A stretch of DNA of 64,000 nt from contig NZ_SLTI01000042.1 in assembly GCF_004347735.1 (NCBI RefSeq), positions 270,246 to 334,245 of the forward strand. The letters run 5' to 3'. The first letter of the stretch is position 1. Each line of letters begins with the position of its first letter. A program made the position numbers and the translations under genes. Below the pieces are notes generated by a model. The model was not told the origin of the DNA. It did no database searches and was given only the letters and a program-made list of their open reading frames with translations. The DNA comes from Sulfuricurvum sp. IAE1. GTDB taxonomy: Bacteria; Campylobacterota; Campylobacteria; Campylobacterales; Sulfurimonadaceae. Below, in pieces: positions 10,871 through 18,885 of this stretch.

Positions 10871-11410
10871 ATGATGCGTCTCTCTACCCTATTTGCCGGC
10901 GTGTTGCTCGCCTCATCCCTCGATGCAGGCGAATTTACCCTCCGCAGCCACGACCTCGCCGGACAACTGACCAAAACACAGGAGTTTTCGGGCTTCGGCT
11001 GCGACGGGAAAAACATCTCTCCCGAACTCCACTGGAGCGACGCCCCCAAAGGGACCAAGAGCTTCGCGGTGACCGTCTACGATCCCGACGCCCCTACGGG
11101 GAGCGGATGGTGGCACTGGGTCGTTTTTAACATCCCCGCCTCCGTGACCTCCCTCCCCGCCGATTTCGGCAACACGGCGAAAAAACAGCCCATCAGCGCG
11201 GTGCAGAGTATCACCGACTTCGGCAAAACCGGATTCGGCGGCGCCTGCCCCCCCGTCGGCGACCGTCCCCACCGCTACATGTTCACCGTCCATGCCCTGA
11301 ACGTCGATCATCTCGATCTGGACGAAAAAGCCTCTCCCGCCCTCGTAGGATACATGCTGACGATGCACACGATCGCCAAATCGACCCTCGTGTCGTATTA
11401 CGGCCGCTGA
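10871..11410 (+). CDS. exported YbhB/YbcL-type PEBP protein
   Basis: The 179-residue product starts with a signal peptide (residues 1 to about 19, ending SSLDAG). It then shows the phosphatidylethanolamine-binding (Raf kinase inhibitor-like) fold in its bacterial form: SPELHWSDAPKGTKSFAVTVYDPDAPTGSGWWHWVVFNIP, the FGGACPPVGDRPHRY ligand-pocket segment and the C-terminal TLVSYYGR. E. coli YbhB and YbcL are the closest known types; their function is unclear. The ATG pair at 10871/10874 follows AAGGAG. The gene follows ogt by 28 bases. Downstream lies the repeat-flanked accessory patch, so it is the last gene of this core run. Confidence 0.9.
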   Translation: MMRLSTLFAGVLLASSLDAGEFTLRSHDLAGQLTKTQEFSGFGCDGKNISPELHWSDAPKGTKSFAVTVYDPDAPTGSGWWHWVVFNIPASVTSLPADFGNTAKKQPISAVQSITDFGKTGFGGACPPVGDRPHRYMFTVHALNVDHLDLDEKASPALVGYMLTMHTIAKSTLVSYYGR

Positions 11411-11428
11411 TCCGGTACTACTGGATGA

Positions 11429-11499
11429 TTCCTCGTTCCGAACGTCCTCGTTTGGAATGCAAATAGACACTCTTAAGCTGGAGGTTGGGAGCGAGACAA
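11429..11499 (+). repeat. double-hairpin dispersed repeat, left copy
   Basis: A 71-base element, about 82 percent identical by hand alignment to 12181-12251 and in the same orientation. Each copy contains two inverted repeats in tandem: one around AACGTCCTCGTTTGG and one around TTAAGCTGGAGGTTGGG. Here the second hairpin is worn compared with the right copy. The pattern is like REP or MITE-type intergenic repeats. The two copies bracket the BrnT-like gene. Confidence 0.75.
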
Positions 11500-11564
11500 A
11501 ATTCACGGATAAAGAGATTATAAGTATAAAAAGTGAAGATTCAATCTAACAAATCAGTGGAGTC

Positions 11565-11593
11565 AATCAAAAACCCAAAGGGAGCTTTTGATT
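11565..11593 (+). other. hairpin upstream of the BrnT-like gene
   Basis: AATCAAAA (11565-11572) pairs with TTTTGATT (11586-11593), with an inner CCC/GGG pairing. It lies 35 bases before the start codon, inside or near the promoter. It may be a leader hairpin or operator; no run of T follows directly, so it is not a convincing terminator. Confidence 0.45.
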
Positions 11594-11628
11594 GCTCATT
11601 TTAAACATTAGAATGACAAGGATATATA

Positions 11629-12168
11629 ATGAGCACGTGTTCCAATTGTACTTTTCTTCTTAACTTCCGAGGTAGCCCTTTCAGTATGCCTGATGGTATT
11701 CTTACTCGCTGTGGCAAAGAGTCACGGGCACTGGAAGGTGATTGGCCCCCTCCCATTAATCAGCCGGAAGTTGAATCATGTTCCTTATTTATCCCTTATG
11801 ATTCTACAAGGCCAAAATGGGAATGGGATGAAAAAAAGAACAAGATAAATTCTGAAAAACATGGCATCGATTTCAATGAGGCAGTACAAGCTTGTGATGC
11901 TGATCCAAAAGCACTTCGAATCCCAGCACCAAAACCAGATACACAATGGGAAAAGCTTGAGGGATTGAACTTTGACGAGCTTGGCATTGATAAGAATAAA
12001 GGTAATCTTGACCCGGTACGAGATTGGTATTTATTCTCACATTGGGATAAAGTGTGGAAAATGGTAACTACTCTAAGAGGAGAACAGGGCTTAATGACTC
12101 AACGAATTATATCGGTTCATCGTGCAAAGCCAGATGAAGAAGAATTGTACAAAACAGGGTTTCAATAG
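11629..12168 (+). CDS. orphan protein: cysteine-rich N-terminus plus BrnT-like domain
   Basis: I do not know a named family for the whole 179 residues. The C-terminal part looks like BrnT toxins (RelE-like fold): KWEWDEKKNKINSEKHGIDFNEAVQ at about 63-87, and RIISVHRAKPDEEELY at the end, matching the BrnT pattern of a W-D-x-K/N-x-x-K-HG start and a closing R-x-A-x-x-x-E-x-x-x-Y. The N-terminal 55 residues have cysteines at 4, 7, 28 and 51, a possible zinc site. No BrnA antitoxin gene follows. Codon use is AT-richer than in the neighbours, and the gene lies between two direct repeats, so it is probably acquired. The start follows AAGGAT. It may be a toxin, a degraded one, or a domesticated RNA-binding protein. 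Confidence 0.65.
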   Translation: MSTCSNCTFLLNFRGSPFSMPDGILTRCGKESRALEGDWPPPINQPEVESCSLFIPYDSTRPKWEWDEKKNKINSEKHGIDFNEAVQACDADPKALRIPAPKPDTQWEKLEGLNFDELGIDKNKGNLDPVRDWYLFSHWDKVWKMVTTLRGEQGLMTQRIISVHRAKPDEEELYKTGFQ

Positions 12169-12180
12169 ATAATAACAATT

Positions 12181-12251
12181 CCCCTCATCCCCAACGTCCT
12201 CATTGGGAACGCAGATAGACACTCCCAAGCTGGAGCTTGGGAGTGAGACAA
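12181..12251 (+). repeat. double-hairpin dispersed repeat, right copy
   Basis: Second copy of the 71-base element. Its hairpins are better preserved: CCCAACGTCCTCATTGGG (one mismatch) and CTCCCAAGCT GG AGCTTGGGAG, a perfect ten-base inverted repeat at 12223-12244. The left copy lies 752 bases upstream. I see no target-site duplication or transposase. Confidence 0.75.
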
Positions 12252-12344
12252 TCATGGTGTACAGCTCCATTAAAGCCGTTTGACTGATTTATTATCCATC
12301 CCGCGCTACACTTCCATCCATCAAACTGACAAAGGCATATTCTC

Positions 12345-13103
12345 ATGACCCAAATTATCATTTTTATCGTGGTCGCGCTCCTCTTTTACTGGCTCTCGCG
12401 GGGGTTTGCCAAAAACAGCGAAACCTATTCGAAAAAACAGTTTTCGGGGTTCAAACTGACCAAAGAATCGCTGGCCTACAGTGAACTTGGGCTTTTTACC
12501 GCGCTGTGCGCCAAAGTGGCCAAGGCGGACGGGCGGATCGACGAGCTCGAGGCCGAGCTGATCGGCAACATGTTCACCGATATCAGCGCCCTCTTCCCCG
12601 ATCCCACCCGGACCAAAACCCTTCTCAAGGAGATCTTCGAGGAAGAGAAAAACGCCCCGCACAACCTCGACCGGGTCGCTCAGGCGCTTTATGATGCGCT
12701 GAAAAACGAACCGCACAAACGCCAGAAGATGGTGGAGTTTCTGGTCAACCTCACCTACATCGACGGCACCCTCAGCCAGAGCGAAGAGGAGATGCTCAAG
12801 CGGATCGGCTACTATATGGGGTTCAGCGAAGCCGATATGGGATCGATGATGGAGCGTTTCAGTTCCTACCACCGCCACAGCGTCAAAGAGAGTTCGATCG
12901 ATCAGGCGTATGCGCTGCTGGGGATCACCGCCGCAGCTTCCGACGGCGAAGTGAAAAAGGCGTACCGCTCTCTGGTGCGCGAATACCATCCCGACATCAT
13001 CAAATCCCAGGGGGCGTCGGACGAGTATCTCAAAGAAGCGACCGAAAAGGTCCAGGAGATCAACGCCGCGTACGAGACGATCAAAAAAGCGCGGGGGATG
13101 TAG
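12345..13103 (+). CDS. djlA: membrane-anchored TerB/J-domain co-chaperone, DjlA-like
   Basis: DjlA-type proteins recruit DnaK to the inner membrane. Here residues 3-18 form one N-terminal membrane segment (IIIFIVVALLFYWLS). Residues about 45-175 are a TerB-like helical domain (TALCAKVAKADGRIDELEAELI, then NLTYIDGTLSQSEEEMLKRIG). The C-terminal J domain (186-252) has the DnaK-activating HPD at 215-217. The order and the 252-residue length match DjlA, although the region between membrane segment and TerB domain is short. The start follows an AAAGG site. The stop is separated by 2 bases from the stop of the convergent DMT transporter gene. It stands alone after the repeat patch. Confidence 0.85.
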   Translation: MTQIIIFIVVALLFYWLSRGFAKNSETYSKKQFSGFKLTKESLAYSELGLFTALCAKVAKADGRIDELEAELIGNMFTDISALFPDPTRTKTLLKEIFEEEKNAPHNLDRVAQALYDALKNEPHKRQKMVEFLVNLTYIDGTLSQSEEEMLKRIGYYMGFSEADMGSMMERFSSYHRHSVKESSIDQAYALLGITAAASDGEVKKAYRSLVREYHPDIIKSQGASDEYLKEATEKVQEINAAYETIKKARGM

Positions 13104-13105
13104 CG

Positions 13106-13987
13106 CTAGCGCTTTTTCCTTGCGTTGAATATCACGACCGCCGCAAACGCCAAAACGGATCCGACAAGGGTCGAAATCTCTATTTTCTCACCGTAAACCA
13201 CCATGCTCGATACAATCGCCCCAATGGGGACGATGAACATGAACACCCCCGTCCGGTGCGCCCCCACTTTCCCCGCCGAAGCAAAAAAAAGCGCGGTGCT
13301 GAGCGTCCCCGGGAAAATCCCGATAAAAATGATCGTCCACCAAAACGTGCTGTCGTATTTCGCGAACGCAAAGGGCTCATACGGCAACGCGAAAATAAGG
13401 TTCGACGTCATCGCAACGGCAAACACGACCGTCGTATAGAGCATCGGGGTCGTGTGTTTGGACGCTTTTTGCGAAACGATCGTCACCAGCGCCCACACGA
13501 TCGCCGCCGCGACGAAATAGCTGTTTTCGAGGTCTAAAAATCCCCACCCCTCACTCGGCACTTTCATCAGTACCAGCGCGCCGACGACCCCGACCGTGAG
13601 GGCGGCGATCTCTTTGGCCGATACCTTCAGCCCCAGCAACGCGACGGAGAGCAGGTAGGTGATGATGGGCGACGTCGAGGTGACCAGCGTCCCGCCGTAT
13701 CCCGCCTGGCCGTGCAGCAGCCCCGCAAAGAAAAAATAGTTGAATACCGACGTCAGCAACCCCGCCGCGATCATGTACATCACTCCTCGCCGATCGGAAC
13801 GCAGAGGCGATTTCATAAACCATATCAGCGGAAGGATAGAGGCGAATGAAACGGCATAGCGCCAGAACGCCGCCATTTCGGCATTCGAGTGGTGGGCCGC
13901 GACTTTTCCCGCCGTCCACGCCACGCCCCACAGCAACATGGCGACGATCATTCCGGCGAAATAGAGGGCTTGGGGGCGATGTTTCAT
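13106..13987 (-). CDS. EamA/DMT-family permease
   Basis: The 293-residue protein has ten hydrophobic segments in two EamA halves. Typical motifs are the N-terminal MLLWGVAWTAGKVAAHHSNAEMAAFWRY and, in the second half, FIGIFPGTLSTALFFASAGKVGAHRTGVFMFIVPIGAIVSSMVVYGE. Such inner-membrane proteins export or import small metabolites; the substrate cannot be inferred. The C-terminus ends in the basic ARKKR. The ribosome site is weak. It is clearly paralogous to the DMT permease at 17980-18855, sharing the FWR motif after the first helix, the SAGK motif and the F-x-V-P-x-x-A-x-VSS motif. Confidence 0.85.
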   Translation of the reverse strand: MKHRPQALYFAGMIVAMLLWGVAWTAGKVAAHHSNAEMAAFWRYAVSFASILPLIWFMKSPLRSDRRGVMYMIAAGLLTSVFNYFFFAGLLHGQAGYGGTLVTSTSPIITYLLSVALLGLKVSAKEIAALTVGVVGALVLMKVPSEGWGFLDLENSYFVAAAIVWALVTIVSQKASKHTTPMLYTTVVFAVAMTSNLIFALPYEPFAFAKYDSTFWWTIIFIGIFPGTLSTALFFASAGKVGAHRTGVFMFIVPIGAIVSSMVVYGEKIEISTLVGSVLAFAAVVIFNARKKR

Positions 13988-14052
13988 GGCGTGATTGTGC
14001 TCTCTTTTGGCTTTGAAGGGGATGAATCGTACGAACCGCTAAACGGTAGCCC

Positions 14053-14086
14053 TTGACATTGTTACCCATTCGTATTAAGTTAACAT
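14053..14086 (+). promoter_or_regulatory. possible promoter of the pirin gene
   Basis: TTGACA at 14053-14058 is a perfect -35. At 17 bases spacing comes TAAGTT, directly followed by TAACAT at 14081-14086; neither -10 is strong. It is one of the few places in the window with a consensus -35. The pirin ribosome site AAAGGAG follows. Confidence 0.4.
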
Positions 14087-14110
14087 ATAGCGCAGTTAAA
14101 GGAGAAAAAA

Positions 14111-14824
14111 ATGGCACAGATCATTCACCGCTCGCATGAGCGCGGCATTGCCGAACACGGATGGCTTCACAGCCGGTTCAGCTTTTCGTTTGCCGAATAC
14201 CACAATCCTGAGCGGATGGGGTTCGGTGCCCTGCGGGTCATCAACGACGACGTTATCGAAGCGGGGATGGGATTTGGGATGCACCCCCACCGGGATATGG
14301 AGATCGTCACGATCGTCACCAAAGGGGCCATCGAACACCGTGATTCCCAAGGGCACCACGGGATCACCCGTGCGGGGGAGGTTCAGTACATGTGCGCCGG
14401 GTCGGGGATACACCACTCCGAATACGCAACGCCGCAGATGGACACGGAGCTGTTCCAGATCTGGATTTTCCCCGATCAAAAAGCTCTCCCGCCCCATTAC
14501 GAACAGCGCGATTTCAGCCATATCGCCGATCAAAAAGGATGGCATCCTCTGGTTTCGGGGGACGGCAGGGGAAATTCCCTTCGGATACATCAGGATGCCG
14601 CCATCTCGATCGCCCGGCTCGAAAAGGGGGAAATCCTTCCCCTCCCCCCGGTACCCTCAGGCCGCGGGTTGCTGCTCTTCGTCATGGAGGGGGACCTCCG
14701 CGTCTGCGGAACCACCCTGTCACGACGCGACGAGATGCAGATCACCGAAGGGGAGGAATGCAGTCTCACCGCTTCGGAAGCGTCGAAGGTACTGCTGTTC
14801 GACATGCCGATGCGCCGTTCCTGA
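14111..14824 (+). CDS. pirin family protein (YhhW-like bicupin)
   Basis: The 237-residue protein is a bicupin of the pirin family. The N-terminal metal cupin is intact: FGMHPHRDMEIVTIVTKGAIEHRDSQGHHGITRAGEVQYMCAGSGIHHSEY supplies the conserved histidines (HPHRD, and IHHSE with its glutamate) that bind iron or another metal. The C-terminal cupin is metal-free, as usual. E. coli YhhW has quercetin 2,3-dioxygenase activity in vitro, but the natural role in bacteria is unclear. The gene has a strong AAAGGAG ribosome site and is probably transcribed alone. It has no functional link to the flanking DMT permease and methyltransferase genes. Confidence 0.9.
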   Translation: MAQIIHRSHERGIAEHGWLHSRFSFSFAEYHNPERMGFGALRVINDDVIEAGMGFGMHPHRDMEIVTIVTKGAIEHRDSQGHHGITRAGEVQYMCAGSGIHHSEYATPQMDTELFQIWIFPDQKALPPHYEQRDFSHIADQKGWHPLVSGDGRGNSLRIHQDAAISIARLEKGEILPLPPVPSGRGLLLFVMEGDLRVCGTTLSRRDEMQITEGEECSLTASEASKVLLFDMPMRRS

Positions 14825-14881
14825 TCCCTCCATGCGGGCCGGTATGCTACAATCACGGCACCATTTGCAGGGAGGAGCCCC

Positions 14882-15820
14882 ATGCCAAAATCGTTCACGA
14901 CCGAACCCATGAGCGCGATTCTCGCGTGGGCCGAAAAATCGCTTGAGCAGGCTGATACCTTCTCGTTCGAGGTCCTCAACCCCGACGTCGCGCGCGGCTC
15001 CTACGCGGGAGAAGCCCTCACGATCGAGGGGAGCGACTACCTCTACCGTTCCTACAAAGCGTGGAACGATCTGGCCGAACTCCTTTTCTGCCGTCTTTTG
15101 ACCCCCGAAAAACGATCCGAATACACCGTCTTGTTGACGTTCGAGAAAATCGACCGGAACGACTCGTTCCACCGAAGTGAAGAAAAAGAGGAGAAATACG
15201 GCACCGCGTCGCATTTTTCCCGCATCCGCAAAAACGAGGAACCGGCCTTTCTTTCGGCCTATCTGCGTGCTTTGCGCAGTGTCAGGGTGGGAGAGAAAAA
15301 ACGGATTCTGAACCTGGGGATCAATACGGGGGACGAGTTCGAGCTGATCCGCCGCATCGTGCCGGAGGAGACCTACCGCGCGATCGAGCTCGTCGGGGTC
15401 GACCATTCGGCCAGCGCCATCGATCTCGCACGGAAACGGTTTGCCGGGGGGAATGCCCTCTTCCATGTCCACGACATCAACGATCTGGATGCATTGAATC
15501 TGGGGCGATTCGACCTCATCGTCTCGATCGGGACCCTCCAAAGCCCGGGAATCGATTTCAAACCGCTCTTTGCCAAGCTGGTGCAGGAGTATCTGAACCC
15601 GCAAGGCTCGATGATACTCGGGTTCCCCAACTGCCGCTGGATGGGAGGAGAGATGATTTACGGCGCCAAGGCCCCCAATTATCCTTATTCGGAACTCTCG
15701 CTCGTCATAAAGGATATCCATTACTGTAAAAAGTACCTGCAGCAAAAAAAGTTCCGGGTGAGCGTGACGGGTAAGGACTACCTGTTTCTGACGGCAACCC
15801 GTATCCAGACGGCGCGTTAA
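14882..15820 (+). CDS. class I SAM-dependent methyltransferase
   Basis: The 312-residue protein has a Rossmann-type methyltransferase fold in its second half. Motif I is ILNLGINTGDEFELIRRI near residue 141, the acidic residue after strand 2 is in LVGVDHSASAIDLARKRF, motif II is FHVHDINDL, and motif IV is FDLIVSIGTLQSPG. The glycine-rich loop is NLGINTGDE rather than GxGxG. The first 120 residues are not recognisable and may bind the substrate. The target is unknown. The ATG lies 6 bases after a GGGAGGAG site, and a TACAAT box lies about 35 bases upstream. It is probably monocistronic. Confidence 0.8.
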   Translation: MPKSFTTEPMSAILAWAEKSLEQADTFSFEVLNPDVARGSYAGEALTIEGSDYLYRSYKAWNDLAELLFCRLLTPEKRSEYTVLLTFEKIDRNDSFHRSEEKEEKYGTASHFSRIRKNEEPAFLSAYLRALRSVRVGEKKRILNLGINTGDEFELIRRIVPEETYRAIELVGVDHSASAIDLARKRFAGGNALFHVHDINDLDALNLGRFDLIVSIGTLQSPGIDFKPLFAKLVQEYLNPQGSMILGFPNCRWMGGEMIYGAKAPNYPYSELSLVIKDIHYCKKYLQQKKFRVSVTGKDYLFLTATRIQTAR

Positions 15821-15841
15821 CCGTGTAAACGGCGAATATGC

Positions 15842-15847
15842 TACAAT
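15842..15847 (+). promoter_or_regulatory. -10 box placing transcription at the start codon (leaderless)
   Basis: TACAAT is followed by six bases and then the ATG of the lytic transglycosylase gene at 15854. Transcription would begin at the A of the start codon. There is no ribosome site between box and ATG. Confidence 0.55.
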
Positions 15848-15853
15848 AAACCT

Positions 15854-16501
15854 ATGATACGTTATTTATTTTTATTATCGCTTGTCGTACTGCTCCCGCT
15901 GGGGGCGGCGGCAATACCCGCCGAAAAGATCGATGTATCGCTTGCGGCGCTGGGAAGCGAGGAACAGCTCTCCGATTCAAAAACCCTGGCCCTGTTGCTC
16001 GAACGGTATTCACCCTCCGTTTCGATCCTCCACCGCCGATACCGCGCCACCGCCGCCGAACACCGCCGAATCGAAGAGGCGTTTGCGGAAGCGGGAATTC
16101 CGCCCTATTTTTCGCTGATCCCCTACTGCGAATCCAAATTCGATCCCGATGCCCGCGGGTACGGCACTGCCGGGTTGTGGCAGTTCACCCGCCAGAGCGC
16201 ACGCAATTTCGGCCTCACCGTCCAAAAAGGGAATGACGAACGCCTTGATACGCAGCGCTCGACGCAGGCCGCGATACGTTACATCAAAAGCCTCAAACGC
16301 CAGTTCGGAAGCTGGTATCTGGTCGATTTCGCCTACGGGATGGGAGAAGGAAAACTGCAACAGCTGATTCGGCGCAACGGGAGTAAAAAACTCTCGGTTC
16401 TTCTCAAAGATCCCCATTTCCCTTCGGGAACCAAAGCCCATTTTGCCAAAACGCTGCTCCTGCAGGCGCGTATTGCCGCCGCAAAAGAAGAAAAAAACTA
16501 A
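15854..16501 (+). CDS. lytic transglycosylase, SLT/MltD type, exported
   Basis: The protein cleaves the glycan strand of peptidoglycan between MurNAc and GlcNAc. Residues 1-20 are a signal peptide (IRYLFLLSLVVLLPLGAAA). The SLT domain follows at about 80-190: the catalytic glutamate is 93 in PYCESKFDP, with YGTAGLWQFTRQSARNFGL and the helix DERLDTQRSTQAAIRYIKSLKRQFGSWYLVDFAYGMGEG, all typical of MltC/MltD/Slt. No LysM domains are present. At 215 residues it is a minimal enzyme. The transcript is probably leaderless. It is convergent with the outer membrane protein gene downstream. Confidence 0.9.
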   Translation: MIRYLFLLSLVVLLPLGAAAIPAEKIDVSLAALGSEEQLSDSKTLALLLERYSPSVSILHRRYRATAAEHRRIEEAFAEAGIPPYFSLIPYCESKFDPDARGYGTAGLWQFTRQSARNFGLTVQKGNDERLDTQRSTQAAIRYIKSLKRQFGSWYLVDFAYGMGEGKLQQLIRRNGSKKLSVLLKDPHFPSGTKAHFAKTLLLQARIAAAKEEKN

Positions 16502-16509
16502 AACGGAAG

Positions 16510-16534
16510 CCGCCTCTCCTCTCAGGAGAAGCGG
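16510..16534 (-). terminator. hairpin between convergent genes
   Basis: CCGC-x-TCTCCT (16510-16520) pairs with AGGAGA-x-GCGG (16524-16534) over a three-base loop. On the minus strand the stem is followed by a T-rich tract with interruptions (positions 16490-16508), so it may end the outer membrane protein transcript; on the plus strand no T run follows. Confidence 0.5.
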
Positions 16535-16546
16535 TACGGGGAAAGA

Positions 16547-17110
16547 TTAGAAGCGGTAACCGATCTTGACCTGAGCACGGTAGTTGTCGAGGTCTTCTTT
16601 GTAGGTGTTGGTAAGCTCGGCTTTCTGCGTCCACTGATAGCGGATATCCGCACCGGTATAGACTTCGCGGCTGATGTTGTATTTAAGCCCGGTCCCCGCC
16701 TGAAGGGTAAAGACCGTATCGCTTTTGTCCATATCCGAGAAAATGACGCCGAATCCGGGTCCGAATCCCCACTCGACGCCGTTTGAGAGCGTAATGAGGT
16801 AATAAGGGTTGAATTCGAGGTTGGTCATCGACAAGCCGTCGCTGTTGAAACGGTTCAGCATGATCTGCTGGCGGAGGTTGTCCCACGGGAGGGTAAATAC
16901 GGGGCAGTCCAGAGAGATTTCGATCCCCGCCGTCTGACCGGCGGCCGAAACGTTTTTGAGGTTCATGTACCCCGTGCTCACGCCCACCTGGATATTCGGG
17001 CAAAAACCCGCGTCCAGGATCGGAAGGGCTTTAAACTCGCCTGCCGACGCACCCGCGCCGATCAAAAGGGATGCGGCGAGAGCCGTTTTGGCCAATGTAG
17101 TCAATCTCAT
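16547..17110 (-). CDS. outer membrane beta-barrel protein, unknown
   Basis: The 187-residue product has a signal peptide (about residues 1-22, ending GASA before GEFKAL). The mature part has short alternating strands, many aromatic residues and a C-terminal phenylalanine (AQVKIGYRF), the usual signature of an outer membrane barrel. Two cysteines (CPNIQVG and LDCPVF) could form a disulfide. Strand count suggests a small eight-strand barrel. I do not recognise a specific family. The frame opens at GTG 17116, but ATG 17110 lies 5 bases after AGGAG and is the better start. It is transcribed alone, with a hairpin at its end. Confidence 0.7.
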   Translation of the reverse strand: MRLTTLAKTALAASLLIGAGASAGEFKALPILDAGFCPNIQVGVSTGYMNLKNVSAAGQTAGIEISLDCPVFTLPWDNLRQQIMLNRFNSDGLSMTNLEFNPYYLITLSNGVEWGFGPGFGVIFSDMDKSDTVFTLQAGTGLKYNISREVYTGADIRYQWTQKAELTNTYKEDLDNYRAQVKIGYRF

Positions 17111-17211
17111 TCTCACTCCTGTATAGTCGATTGGAAGAGATAAGTATAGCGCAGTTCGGATAAAATGTGATAGATATGTGATGGGAAATCCCCGTACGGG
17201 GAGAGAAGCGG

Positions 17212-17919
17212 TTAGCCGATGTTGGTGTATACGGCCTGGACGTCGTCGTCCTCTTCGATACGGTCAATCAGTTTCTCGATATCGACCATCTGTTCATCGG
17301 TGAATTCGACCGTCGTGTTCGGGATACGCTCAAGTGCGGCTTTGGAAGGGGCGATATTCAGCTCTTCGAGGGCCGCCGAGAGGGTTCCGAACGCGGTATA
17401 ATCCCCTGTCACGCTCACTTCGCCCTCGTCCTCTTCGAGCTCTTCGAGCCCGGCGTCGATCAGCGCCATCTCGAGCTCCTCGAGGTCCATTTCAGGTTTT
17501 GGAAAGCTGAACACCGCTTTGCGGCTGAACATGAATTCGAGCGCGCCGTTGTTGAGCATCTCCCCTTTGGCTTTGGAAAAGTAGCTGCGGATGTTTCCGA
17601 CGGTACGGGTGTTGTTATCCGTCGCGCACTCTACGAAGATCAGAACGCCGTGCGGCCCTTTCCCCTCGATGTTCACTTCGATGATATTCGCCGCGTCTTT
17701 ACCGAACGCCCGTTTGATCGCCGCTTCGATGTTATCCTTGGGCATATTCTGCGCTTTCGCCGTCAAAATCGCGGTCCGAAGCTTGGGATTCATTTCGGGG
17801 TCGGCTCCCCCCTCTTTGGCGGCCATCGTAATGATTTTGCCAAGTTTCGGGAAAATTCTCGACATATTTCCCCAGCGTTTCATTTTGGCCGCTTTGCGGT
17901 ATTCAAACGCTCTTCCCAT
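17212..17919 (-). CDS. yebC: YebC/PmpR family protein
   Basis: The 235-residue protein is a full-length YebC/TACO1-family member: [48 protein letters not shown] at the N-terminus, then [18 protein letters not shown], then [34 protein letters not shown]. Members were first described as transcription regulators; more recent work on relatives points to a role in translation through difficult peptide stretches. The acidic C-terminal half is normal. The ATG follows AGAGGAG. It is on its own between an outer membrane protein gene and a DMT permease gene. Confidence 0.93.
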   Translation of the reverse strand: MGRAFEYRKAAKMKRWGNMSRIFPKLGKIITMAAKEGGADPEMNPKLRTAILTAKAQNMPKDNIEAAIKRAFGKDAANIIEVNIEGKGPHGVLIFVECATDNNTRTVGNIRSYFSKAKGEMLNNGALEFMFSRKAVFSFPKPEMDLEELEMALIDAGLEELEEDEGEVSVTGDYTAFGTLSAALEELNIAPSKAALERIPNTTVEFTDEQMVDIEKLIDRIEEDDDVQAVYTNIG

Positions 17920-17979
17920 GCGGTATGCTCCTCTGTGTGATCTGTAAAAAATTGGTCGAATTATAACCGTTTTGAGAGA

Positions 17980-18855
17980 TTATGACAACCGCCTGCGGGC
18001 TGAAAAATTGATCAGATAGACCGCCGCACTGCTGATCGCCCCGCCGATGAGCAACGCACTCGAGGGAATTTCGCCCAGCAGGAAATAACTGCTCACGAGG
18101 GCGCAGACGGGGACAAGGAACATGTACGAACTCGCCCTCCCCGATCCCATTTTCCCCGAAGCGATGAAATAGATCGTCGAAGCGACCGTCTGCCCCAGCA
18201 CCGAGAGATACAGCAGCGCCCCCCAGAAACGGGCGTCCTGCGAAAAAACCGAGCCGATGCCGTGGGGATAGGCGACGAAAAACATCAGCACCGTGGCAAT
18301 CAGCCCCAGCAAAAACGTGTAATGGATCGGATCGAGATGAAGATGCGAGCGCTGCGCGGCAAGGGTGAGTGCGGCCCACACCAGTGCACACGCGACGAAG
18401 ACGAGGTTCCCCCCGTGCAGCAGTACTTCCCCGTCCCACACCTGCACCATGACCGCTCCGCCCGCCAAACCGATCACCAGACCCGCGATGTGGCGGCGCG
18501 TCGGTTTCATCCCCAGCGCCACAACCGCGATCAGAACCGTCAGAACCGGGCTAAGCGTCGTGATAACGACCCCGCCCGCCCCGGCGGTGCCGACATAAAC
18601 GCCGTAAAACGACAGTGCCATGAAAAGGGAATTGAGCAAAGCGCTCAGCGCAGCCCAGCCCAATGCACCGGTGCTCAGCCGCAGCGGCTTGCGATGCCAC
18701 CACAGAATCGGGACGAACGCCGCAGCCATCAGGGCAAACCGCCAAAACGTCGCGACTTCCCACGACACGCTTTCCGAGAGGATTTTGAGCGCCGGCCAGC
18801 CGCCGCCCCAGAGCATCATCGCGAGGATCATCAACAAAGGAAGGGGAAGATTCAT
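17980..18855 (-). CDS. EamA/DMT-family permease (second paralog)
   Basis: The protein has ten hydrophobic segments and two EamA halves (first motif MLWGGGWPALKILSESVSWEVATFWRFALM; second half SVLGQTVASTIYFIASGKMGSGRASSYMFLVPVCALVSSYFLLGE). An open frame begins at TTG 18879, but the ATG at 18855 gives the N-terminus MNLPLPLLMILAMML, which starts directly at the first membrane helix, so I prefer it (291 residues). It is a paralog of the permease at 13106-13987. The substrate is unknown. It begins 30 bases after the stop codon of the P-loop ATPase gene in the same direction and may be co-transcribed with it. Confidence 0.83.
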   Translation of the reverse strand: MNLPLPLLMILAMMLWGGGWPALKILSESVSWEVATFWRFALMAAAFVPILWWHRKPLRLSTGALGWAALSALLNSLFMALSFYGVYVGTAGAGGVVITTLSPVLTVLIAVVALGMKPTRRHIAGLVIGLAGGAVMVQVWDGEVLLHGGNLVFVACALVWAALTLAAQRSHLHLDPIHYTFLLGLIATVLMFFVAYPHGIGSVFSQDARFWGALLYLSVLGQTVASTIYFIASGKMGSGRASSYMFLVPVCALVSSYFLLGEIPSSALLIGGAISSAAVYLINFSARRRLS

Positions 18856-18885
18856 AAAAGGGGCGTCCGAACCGCGCAAGGCGGT

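Noticed and set aside
13102..13117. Twelve-base palindrome followed by T4 between the J-domain gene and the DMT gene
   Set aside because: It could be a terminator, but after leaving room for a loop the stem is only four base pairs, and it includes both stop codons, so I do not list it.
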